A stretch of DNA of 37,550 nucleotides, taken from the NCBI GenBank assembly GCA_040375675.1, contig JBEIRY010000010.1, forward strand, positions 1-37,550, written 5' to 3'. The DNA is from CAIUSP01 sp040375675 (lineage in GTDB: Bacteria > Actinomycetota > Thermoleophilia > Solirubrobacterales > 70-9). Positions 23,900 through 30,606 of this stretch are shown here, piece after piece; within the stretch, counting starts at the first letter, position 1; every line of letters starts with the position of its first letter. The notes under the pieces were generated by a model. That model saw only the letters and a list, made by a program, of their open reading frames with translations. It was not told where the DNA came from and did no database searches. Position numbers and translations under genes: made by a program.

Positions 23900-24568
23900 A
23901 TGGAGCAATCCGTCGCAGAGCCTCAGGCCGGCATCGAGACCACCCCAGCGGGCGAGCGCCTGTCGCTTGGGGTCGCAGCGCGACTCTCGCGCTACCTGCA
24001 GGTGCTGACTCAGGAAAGGAAGATGGGCAAGGAGACGATCTCGTCCCAAGAACTCGCCGCCTACACGCACATCAACTCCACCCAGATCCGGCGCGATCTC
24101 TCGGGTTTCGGCAAGTTCGGCAAGAGAGGGGTTGGCTACGGAGTCGACTCGCTACTGGAGGAGATCAGGAAGATCCTCCGCACATCGGGACAGCACAACA
24201 TCGCCCTGTTCGGTGCCGGCAATCTGGGACAGGCGATCGCCAGCTCCGACATCTTCGCCGACCACGGATTCCAGGTTGTTGCGATGTTCGATGTCGACCC
24301 GAATCTCGTCGGCAGCAAGGTCGGTGAACTGGAGGTCCACGACTTCGACCAACTCGACAAGGTCGTCTCGGAGCAGCAGGTCGTGGTCGGAGTCCTCGCG
24401 GTTCCGTCTGAGTCCGCTCAAGAGGTTGCAGACCGCTTGGTCGATGCCGGAGTCAAGATCATCTTCAACTACTCGGAGCGCCTGCTCAAGGTCCCGCCCG
24501 AGGTTACGGTTCATACCTCCAGCCCGGCCGTGGACCTCCTCTACGCGCTCTACTTCTACCTCGCCTGA
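23900..24568 (+). CDS. rex: Redox-sensing transcriptional repressor Rex
   Basis: DNA-binding repressor that senses the NADH/NAD+ ratio and controls respiration and fermentation genes in Gram-positive bacteria. The 222-residue protein has a winged-helix domain (residues about 25-85, with SSQELAAYTHINSTQIRRDLS and GKFGKRGVGYGV) and a Rossmann domain with GAGNLG at 105-110 and FDVDP at 130-134. The C-terminal domain-swap helix DLLYALYFYL is intact. It starts at ATG 23900, three bases after the glutaredoxin-like gene, and is followed after 11 bases by the carboxylate-amine ligase gene. Its targets cannot be read from the window. Confidence 0.95.
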   Translation: MEQSVAEPQAGIETTPAGERLSLGVAARLSRYLQVLTQERKMGKETISSQELAAYTHINSTQIRRDLSGFGKFGKRGVGYGVDSLLEEIRKILRTSGQHNIALFGAGNLGQAIASSDIFADHGFQVVAMFDVDPNLVGSKVGELEVHDFDQLDKVVSEQQVVVGVLAVPSESAQEVADRLVDAGVKIIFNYSERLLKVPPEVTVHTSSPAVDLLYALYFYLA

Positions 24569-24579
24569 GAGGGACCTGA

Positions 24580-25752
24580 GTGGCGGAAGCCGATGCCAAC
24601 GGTCACGGTCTCGATCTGGATCGGGTCAAGGAGGTCTTTGAGTCTTCGACCGATTTCACCATCGGCCTCGAGGAGGAGTTCATGCTGCTCGATCCAGAGT
24701 CGCTCGAGCTGGTTCACCGGTTTGAGGAGCTCTATGAGCTCTGTCAGGCAGACGATGTCCTGGCTGGCTCAGCCGCAGGCGAGCTGATCAACACCGAGAT
24801 CGAAATCCGCTCCGGCAGGGGAGAGACCTTCGGTGGTGCCGTCTCGCAGCAGCAGGTGAGCAGAGACCGACTCTTCGCCCTGGCTGACCGATCCGGCGTG
24901 GCGCTTGGCTCCCTTGGAGCCCACCCCTGGGCCGACTACCGAGATCAGCAGATAATCGATACCGCCCACTATCGACGCCTTCAGCACGATCTCGGTTGGG
25001 TGGCTCAGCGAAACAACACCTGGAGCATGCACGTGCATGTCGGCATCCAAGGCGCCGACCGGGCAGTCGCGGTAAGCGATCGACTTCGCGAGTATCTGCC
25101 GATCCTGCTGGCGGTGTCGGCCAACTCGCCTTTTCTCGACGGGCGTGACACCGGACTGCACTCGGTCAGGACCGAGATCTTCACTCGCAGCTTTCCGCGT
25201 TGCGGCGTGCACCAGCCTTTTGGTGACTGGGAGACCTACGCGGGCTTCGTCGACCTCTTGCACCGCACCGGCACGATCGTCGAGGCGACTCAGCTGTGGT
25301 GGAGCGTCCGCCCTCACCACCACTTCGGGACGGTCGAGGTGAGAATTTGCGATGCGCAGGCAGACGGCGCTGAATCCTTTGCGTTGGCAGGGCTGGCGGC
25401 GGCGTGTGTCGGTCAAGCCGCTCTCGACTACGACGATCTCGGAGGCAAGAACCCCGACCTTCAACTGGACCGCGAGATAGAGGAGAACTTCTGGCGCGCG
25501 ATCCGTTACGGAATGGATGGCGAGATGATCGATTTCAATTCCGGAAAGGTGGCTCCAACCCGCGAGGTTCTCGAGCGAACCGTCGAATGGGCAAGGCCGG
25601 CTGCCGAAGAGATGGGTATTGCGATCGACCTGCCCAAGATGAACGGAGCGCAGCGAGCCCGCCAAGCTCTCGAGGGTGGAGCGTCGCTAGAGGAGATCCT
25701 GCGATCCTCTGTTGCCATGACCGCAGAAACCTTTTCTCCCGAGAGGAGCTGA
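24580..25752 (+). CDS. YbdK-type carboxylate-amine ligase (glutamate-cysteine ligase 2 family)
   Basis: A 390-residue ATP-dependent ligase of the GCS2/YbdK family. Members have weak glutamate-cysteine ligase activity or join other carboxylates to amines. The N-terminus carries GLEEEFMLLD at 29-38, followed by INTEIEIRSG, the NNTWSMHVHVGI catalytic region, SANSPFLDGRDTGL, WWSVRPHHHFGTVEVRICDAQ and a C-terminal FWRAIRYGMDGEMIDF segment. The start is GTG at 24580 with GAGAGGGACC upstream. Proximity to rex and a glutaredoxin-like gene is consistent with low-molecular-weight thiol metabolism, but the substrate is not known. It is followed after three bases by the DUF1844 gene. Confidence 0.9.
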   Translation: MAEADANGHGLDLDRVKEVFESSTDFTIGLEEEFMLLDPESLELVHRFEELYELCQADDVLAGSAAGELINTEIEIRSGRGETFGGAVSQQQVSRDRLFALADRSGVALGSLGAHPWADYRDQQIIDTAHYRRLQHDLGWVAQRNNTWSMHVHVGIQGADRAVAVSDRLREYLPILLAVSANSPFLDGRDTGLHSVRTEIFTRSFPRCGVHQPFGDWETYAGFVDLLHRTGTIVEATQLWWSVRPHHHFGTVEVRICDAQADGAESFALAGLAAACVGQAALDYDDLGGKNPDLQLDREIEENFWRAIRYGMDGEMIDFNSGKVAPTREVLERTVEWARPAAEEMGIAIDLPKMNGAQRARQALEGGASLEEILRSSVAMTAETFSPERS

Positions 25753-25755
25753 ACA

Positions 25756-26196
25756 GTGAGCGAAGATCAACCGCAACCAGCAGCAAACGAGCCGGATCCC
25801 TCTGCGCCGCAGGCGGCCACGCCAGAAGAAGAGGAGCTTCGCCGCCAGATGGAAGAGGAGATCAGGAAGGTCCGGATGGAGGATCTGGTCCTGCAGAGCG
25901 CGGTGAGTCTGCTCAATCTGGCTGCCAGGAGGATCGGCAAGGAGGACGAGCGCGACCTCGAGCAGGCCCGGATCGGGATCGATGCAGCCGAAGCTCTGTC
26001 CGCATATGCACCCGAAGAGGCCCGTCCCCAGATAGCTCAGGCGGTCAGCGAGCTGAAGCTCGTCTATGCAAAGGAAGTCGATGATTCTGTCGACACGAAG
26101 GCCGAAAACACTTCATCCGAAACAGAAGAATCATCCCCAGAAGCAAGTAAACAAGCCGATTCCGGGCTTTGGACGCCCGGCGAAGGCAAGTCGTAA
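25756..26196 (+). CDS. DUF1844 family protein
   Basis: A 146-residue acidic protein. Residues about 25-105 form an alpha-helical DUF1844-like domain (RMEDLVLQSAVSLLNLAARRIG, then DLEQARIGIDAAEALSAYAP). The flanks are low in complexity: Pro/Ala/Glu-rich at the N-terminus and Ser/Glu/Lys-rich from about 110 on. The coding strand for the tail is unusually A-rich for this window. GTG 25756 is three bases after the preceding stop. Function unknown. The membrane pyrophosphatase gene follows after 59 bases. Confidence 0.8.
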   Translation: MSEDQPQPAANEPDPSAPQAATPEEEELRRQMEEEIRKVRMEDLVLQSAVSLLNLAARRIGKEDERDLEQARIGIDAAEALSAYAPEEARPQIAQAVSELKLVYAKEVDDSVDTKAENTSSETEESSPEASKQADSGLWTPGEGKS

Positions 26197-26219
26197 AGCC
26201 TGACGCCCGAGCGGAACGG

Positions 26220-26225
26220 TATTCT
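26220..26225 (+). promoter_or_regulatory. Candidate -10 box TATTCT for hppA
   Basis: TATTCT lies in the 59-base spacer before hppA and would give a leader of about 24 bases that includes the AAGGAGG site. The -35 region is not convincing (CTGACG, 14-base spacing). Confidence 0.4.
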
Positions 26226-26244
26226 CCCGCGCCGCCCATCCAAT

Positions 26245-26251
26245 AAGGAGG
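26245..26251 (+). promoter_or_regulatory. Strong ribosome-binding site AAGGAGG deciding the TTG start of hppA
   Basis: AAGGAGG ends four bases before TTG 26256. The encoded protein then begins with the usual short N-terminus before the first transmembrane helix. The strong site fits an abundant membrane protein. Confidence 0.75.
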
Positions 26252-26255
26252 ACTC

Positions 26256-28334
26256 TTGACTCAGTTCCTAACCGATTACGGAATCGTACTGGCGCTCGGC
26301 TGTGCCGCTGCCGCCGTGGTTTATGGCCTGTTGATGACGCAGCTGTTGCTGTCGAAGTCAGCCGGTAACAAGAAGATGCAGGAAATCTCCGGCTCGATCC
26401 AGGAAGGTGCGAGCGCCTATCTGCGCCGCCAGTACCTGATCATCGCCGGTGTCGGCATCGTCGTTGCGTTGGTGCTCATTCCACTCCAGGACACCCGTAC
26501 CGCGATCGGCTTCGTGATCGGTGGTGTGCTCTCCGGTGCCGCAGGTTTCATTGGCATGAACCTCTCGGTTCGTTCCAACGCCCGCGTTGCCGAGGCTGCG
26601 CGAGGTGGAGTGGGCCCGGCGCTGAACATCGCCTTCAAGGGCGGCTCGGTGACCGGCATGCTGGTGGTCGGACTCGCCCTGCTGGGTGTTGCCGGCTACT
26701 ACGGCGTGTTGATCTTGCTCGACTACTCCGACAAGCAGGCCGTAGATGCTCTGATCGGTCTCGGCTTCGGAGGTTCTCTGATTTCGGTCTTCGCCCGTCT
26801 CGGTGGTGGAATCTTCACCAAGGCCGCTGATGTCGGCGCTGACCTGGTCGGAAAGATCGAGGCTGGGATCCCCGAGGACGATCCTCGCAACCCGGCCGTG
26901 ATCGCAGACAACGTCGGCGACAACGTCGGCGACTGCGCCGGTATGGCAGCCGACCTGTTCGAGACCTACGCGGTTACCGCCGTTGCGGTCATGCTGCTGG
27001 GTGTTCTGACCTTCACCGATGCACCCCGCGAGGTGGCTATCTACCCGCTGGCAATTGGTGGCGTGGCAATCCTCGCATCGATCATCGGTGCGTTCTTCGT
27101 TCGCAGCAAGAAGGGACACGTCGAGCGGGCTCTATACACGGGTCTCGCTGTTTCGGCTGTTCTCTCGGCCGCAGCGTTCTACCCGATCACCGACTGGCTG
27201 ATGGCCGGTCCGCTGGATAACGCCAAGGGCGAGATCGCTGGAGTCAGCGTGCTCGACCTCTGGTTCTGCGCGTTGATCGGTGTTGGCGTAACTGCGTTCC
27301 TGTTCATCATCACCGACTACTACACCTCGACCAGGTTCAGGCCGGTGAAGACGATCGCTGAGGCCTCCCAGACCGGTCACGCGACCAACATCATTCAGGG
27401 CCTCGCGCAGGGCTTCCAGTCCACTGCGCTTCCAGTCCTGGTGCTGGCGATTGCGATTCTCGGCTCCTGGAAGTTGGCCGGTGGCGGTACCGAGGGTATT
27501 TACGGGATCGGTATTGCGGTCATGGCCCAGCTCTCGCTGACCGGCCTGATCGTCGCGCTCGACGCGTTCGGTCCTATTACCGACAACGCCGGCGGTATTG
27601 CCGAGATGGCGAAGCTGCCCAAGAAGGTGCGCGATGTGACTGATCCGCTCGATGCGGTCGGAAACACGACCAAGGCCGTAACCAAGGGCTACGCGATCGG
27701 CTCGGCCGCTCTTGCGGCGCTGGTGCTGTTCAGCGCCTTCATCGACGAGCTGGGCAAGGAGGCCGGGAGCAAGATCCTGTCCTTCGACATCGCAGATCCG
27801 CCAGTTCTGATCGGTCTGTTGATCGGCGGAATCATGGTCTACCTGTTCGCCGCGCTCTCGATCGAAGCTGTCGGCCGTGCCGGCGGCGGCGTAGTCGAAG
27901 AGGTCCGCAGGCAGTTCAAGGAGAAGCCCGGGATCATGAAGGGCAAGGACAAGCCGGACTACCGTCAGGCTGTCAGCATCGTCACCGCGGCTGCCCAGAA
28001 GGAGATGATTCTTCCTTCGTTGATCCCGATCGTGGTACCGGTGATCGTCGGCGTGATCTCCTACCAGGCCCTCGGTGGCCTCTTGATGGGAGTGATCGTG
28101 GTCGGCGTGTTCGCGGCTCTCTCGATGACCGCCGGTGGTGGTGCGTGGGATAACGCGAAGAAGCTGATCGAGGACGGCGCCTTTGGCGGCAAGAAGGGCG
28201 AGGCTTATGCCGCGTCTGTAACAGGAGACACGGTGGGTGACCCCTACAAGGACACCGCCGGCCCTGCGATCAACCCGATGATCAAGGTCGCGAACATCGT
28301 CGCGATTCTGATCATCCCGATCATCGCCCTCTAA
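26256..28334 (+). CDS. hppA: K+-independent membrane H+-translocating pyrophosphatase
   Basis: Hydrolyses cytoplasmic pyrophosphate and pumps protons across the membrane. The 692-residue protein has about 16 transmembrane helices. The substrate and pump core is complete: GGGIFTKAADVGADLVGKIE, DNVGDNVGDCAG at 218-229, FGPITDNAGGIAEM, and GDTVGDPYKDTAGPAINPMIK near the end. GNTTKA at 469-474 has Lys473, with Thr476 three residues on. From family knowledge this Lys/Thr pair marks the K+-independent H+-pumping class, while K+-dependent enzymes have Ala at the Lys position. TTG start with a perfect AAGGAGG. A strong terminator follows, so this ends the transcription unit. Confidence 0.97.
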   Translation: MTQFLTDYGIVLALGCAAAAVVYGLLMTQLLLSKSAGNKKMQEISGSIQEGASAYLRRQYLIIAGVGIVVALVLIPLQDTRTAIGFVIGGVLSGAAGFIGMNLSVRSNARVAEAARGGVGPALNIAFKGGSVTGMLVVGLALLGVAGYYGVLILLDYSDKQAVDALIGLGFGGSLISVFARLGGGIFTKAADVGADLVGKIEAGIPEDDPRNPAVIADNVGDNVGDCAGMAADLFETYAVTAVAVMLLGVLTFTDAPREVAIYPLAIGGVAILASIIGAFFVRSKKGHVERALYTGLAVSAVLSAAAFYPITDWLMAGPLDNAKGEIAGVSVLDLWFCALIGVGVTAFLFIITDYYTSTRFRPVKTIAEASQTGHATNIIQGLAQGFQSTALPVLVLAIAILGSWKLAGGGTEGIYGIGIAVMAQLSLTGLIVALDAFGPITDNAGGIAEMAKLPKKVRDVTDPLDAVGNTTKAVTKGYAIGSAALAALVLFSAFIDELGKEAGSKILSFDIADPPVLIGLLIGGIMVYLFAALSIEAVGRAGGGVVEEVRRQFKEKPGIMKGKDKPDYRQAVSIVTAAAQKEMILPSLIPIVVPVIVGVISYQALGGLLMGVIVVGVFAALSMTAGGGAWDNAKKLIEDGAFGGKKGEAYAASVTGDTVGDPYKDTAGPAINPMIKVANIVAILIIPIIAL

Positions 28335-28360
28335 GACGTTCTTCGTCTCCGAGCTTGAAC

Positions 28361-28394
28361 AACGACCCCCGACCGCAAGGCCGGGGGTCGTTTT
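28361..28394 (+). terminator. Intrinsic terminator after hppA
   Basis: AACGACCCCCG (28361-28371) pairs perfectly with CGGGGGTCGTT (28382-28392). The 10-base loop can close further into a CC/GG pair around a GCAA tetraloop, and the stem is followed by a TTTT run (28391-28394). It is the one classical rho-independent terminator seen in the window and separates hppA from the permease operon. Confidence 0.93.
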
Positions 28395-28464
28395 CATATT
28401 GAAGGGGTTCCTGAGAGGCTTGCTGCAGGGCGAAGAGGTCACTTACTTGCGCCCGGGGCAGGCG

Positions 28465-28470
28465 TATATT
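28465..28470 (+). promoter_or_regulatory. Candidate -10 box TATATT for the APC permease operon
   Basis: TATATT matches five of six bases of TATAAT and ends 13 bases before ATG 28484. Transcription would start about 7 bases before the ATG, leaving no room for a Shine-Dalgarno. The -35 region (TTACTT, 16-base spacing) is weak. Confidence 0.5.
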
Positions 28471-28483
28471 CGTCAACAGTTCA

Positions 28484-30409
28484 ATGGCTAGAAGAATCCC
28501 AAGGGACGAGTCGCTGGCGAGGGTCCACGGACCCGGCGCGCTCTTCTCGGCTGCCTACGGCAACGTCGGCTCTTCGATCTACTACGCGCTCGGCGTAACC
28601 GCAGCATTTGCCCTCGGTTTGACCCCTATCGCCTTCGTGGTTGCGGGCTTGATCTTCGTTGCCACCGCTGCCACCTACAGCGAGGCAACTGTGATGTTCC
28701 CCGAGGCCGGTGGATCGTCGAGTTTCGCCCGCCACGCTTTCAACGAGACGGCGAGTTTCATCGCCGGCTGGGGGCAGCTGCTGAATTACACGATCACGGT
28801 TGCGATCTCGGCATTCTTCGTTCCCCACTATCTGGCCGTCTTCTGGGGACCACTCGGTCATTCGCCGGGAGACATCATCGCCGGCGCAGTATTGATCGTT
28901 GCGCTGGCTGCTCTGAATGTGAAGGGGACCGAGGAATCGACTCGGCTGAATCTGGTCCTCGCCGTAGGCGACCTTCTGACCCAGTTGCTGCTGGTCGCGA
29001 TCGGCTTCTTTCTCGTCCTCAGCCCTGACGTCCTTGTGGCAAATGTCCAATTCGGGGTCGCACCCACCTGGGGTGATTTCGCACTCGGAATAGCGGTCGG
29101 CATGATCGCCTACACCGGAATCGAAACGATCTCGAACATGGCCGAGGAAACGAAGGACGCGGCCAAGAACATTCCGAAGGGCACCGGCTACACGGTGCTC
29201 GCGGTGGTCGGTCTCTACGCGCTGCTTCCGATCGTTGCTCTCTCAGCCATGCCGGTGACCAAGCAAGGGGGCGAGTACGTAACCGAGCTGGGGACCAAGT
29301 ACGCCGACGACCCTGTGCTCGGCATCGTCGACAACTTGGGCGTCGGCGCGGGACTTACCGCCGGGTTGCGAATTTACGTGGGAATCCTCGCCGCCGTGAT
29401 CCTGATCATCGCGACCAACGCTGCTCTGATCGGTGTGTCGAGGCTGACCTTTTCGATGGGGCATTACCGACAGTTACCCGAGCGCCTGCGGCGCGTGCAT
29501 CCTCGCTTTCGAACCCCCTACGTATCGATCCTGATCTTCTCCGGCGTGGCGATCATCACCCTGATCCCGGGGCAGGCCGAGCTTCTCGCCACCCTTTATT
29601 CCTTTGGCGCGATGCTCTCGTTCACGATCGCTCATGTCTCGCTTATCCGCCTTCGCCAGAAGTATCCGAACAAAGCCAGGGAGTGGAAGCCAAAGTATGT
29701 GGATCTCAAGATCCGCGGGGTTTCGATTCCCCTGACCGCGGTTTTCGGTGGCATGGGGACCTTTGCGGCCTGGCTGGTGGTGATTGCTCTCAACCCGAGG
29801 ACCCTCGTGATCGGCCTCGGCTGGATGGTGGTGGGCTTTATGATCTTCTTCTTCTATCGCCGCAGCCAGGGGCTCTCATTGACCCGTACGGCCGAGATGC
29901 AAATGCCCGAGTCTCTCGGCGTGGAAGATGTCGAGTACCAGAGCGTCATGGTCGTGCTCGAAGACAAGCCGGGATTCCCGCGCAAGACGGTCGAGACCGC
30001 GATCAGCCTTGCCTCACGCAGACGCCGCGGGATTCATGTGCTCGCTTTCGTCACGGTCCCCAAGCACCTGCCGATCGATGCCACGCTCGACGACACGCTT
30101 GCAGCAGAGATCGAAGCCGCCCAATCCAAGGTTGCTCAGGCGAAGCTGATCGGGGGTTCGAAGGTATCCGGGCAGGTTCAGCCGATCCGCCCCGATGAGG
30201 CAGGCGAGACGGCGATCGAAGAAGCTCGCAAGGTCAAGGCGACAGCGATGGTGGTCGAGCTTCGCTATCGAGGAGGACGGCCGCTGATCGGACCTGACCT
30301 GCAGAAGATCCTCAGCCGCCGCCCATGCCGTGTGGTGATCGTTGGAGACCCGGAGGCTGAAAGAGACGGTACTGCCGCTTCTCTGCGCCATGATCTGGAG
30401 GTCGTATGA
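28484..30409 (+). CDS. APC-superfamily permease with C-terminal USP-like domain (first copy)
   Basis: A 641-residue protein. Residues about 15-455 hold about 12 transmembrane helices of the amino acid/polyamine/organocation superfamily, with GNVGSSIYYALG in helix 1 and GGSSSFARHAFNE and AYTGIETISNMAEETKDAAKNIPKG in later helices. Residues about 475-635 form a cytoplasmic universal-stress-protein-like domain (VMVVLEDKPGF, RGIHVLAFVTVPK, CRVVIVGDPE), without the usual glycine-rich ATP loop. Substrate unknown: amino acids or a cation. Some APC proteins with such tails, such as KimA, import K+, but the Asp that KimA uses in helix 1 is Asn27 here. The stop overlaps the next gene by ATGA. It heads the operon after the hppA terminator. 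Confidence 0.88.
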   Translation: MARRIPRDESLARVHGPGALFSAAYGNVGSSIYYALGVTAAFALGLTPIAFVVAGLIFVATAATYSEATVMFPEAGGSSSFARHAFNETASFIAGWGQLLNYTITVAISAFFVPHYLAVFWGPLGHSPGDIIAGAVLIVALAALNVKGTEESTRLNLVLAVGDLLTQLLLVAIGFFLVLSPDVLVANVQFGVAPTWGDFALGIAVGMIAYTGIETISNMAEETKDAAKNIPKGTGYTVLAVVGLYALLPIVALSAMPVTKQGGEYVTELGTKYADDPVLGIVDNLGVGAGLTAGLRIYVGILAAVILIIATNAALIGVSRLTFSMGHYRQLPERLRRVHPRFRTPYVSILIFSGVAIITLIPGQAELLATLYSFGAMLSFTIAHVSLIRLRQKYPNKAREWKPKYVDLKIRGVSIPLTAVFGGMGTFAAWLVVIALNPRTLVIGLGWMVVGFMIFFFYRRSQGLSLTRTAEMQMPESLGVEDVEYQSVMVVLEDKPGFPRKTVETAISLASRRRRGIHVLAFVTVPKHLPIDATLDDTLAAEIEAAQSKVAQAKLIGGSKVSGQVQPIRPDEAGETAIEEARKVKATAMVVELRYRGGRPLIGPDLQKILSRRPCRVVIVGDPEAERDGTAASLRHDLEVV

Positions 30410-30606
30410 GCGAAGGGCGAAGAGGGCCGGAGGATGGGTACAGGATGGCTGTCAGAGCCTTCTCGGCAACGATCATCGGTTTCGGAGTGATAATCCTCGG
30501 CTTGACCTTCTCGAAGGGCGGGGGTCCTGCGTCCGCCGGCTTCATATTCGGTCTGCTCTTCATCGGTCTCGGCATCGGCCGCCTCTACATCTCTAACCGC
30601 AAATGA
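30406..30606 (+). CDS. Small two-helix membrane protein between the permeases
   Basis: A 66-residue protein with a charged N-terminus (MSEGRRGPEDGYRM) and two hydrophobic segments, at about 17-34 (AVRAFSATIIGFGVIILGL region) and 43-60 (AGFIFGLLFIGLGIGRL), ending ISNRK. It overlaps both neighbours by ATGA, so all three proteins are probably made in fixed proportion. The double coupling makes a real gene likely despite its size. It resembles no enzyme; a small subunit or stability factor for one of the permeases is an inference. Confidence 0.75.
   Translation: MSEGRRGPEDGYRMAVRAFSATIIGFGVIILGLTFSKGGGPASAGFIFGLLFIGLGIGRLYISNRK

Noticed and set aside
23645..26255. Rex operator sites near rex and downstream genes
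   Set aside because: No TTGTGA-type inverted repeat could be recognised by eye in the short spacers; a profile search would be needed.
27132..28442. 436-codon open frame antisense to hppA
   Set aside because: Its translation is Asp/Arg/Gln/His-rich with no domain, as expected for the complement of a codon-biased membrane-protein gene.
28395..28464. Possible riboswitch (for example c-di-AMP) upstream of the permease operon
   Set aside because: The stretch is only about 70 bases, shows no recognisable riboswitch core, and lies mostly upstream of the predicted -10 box.
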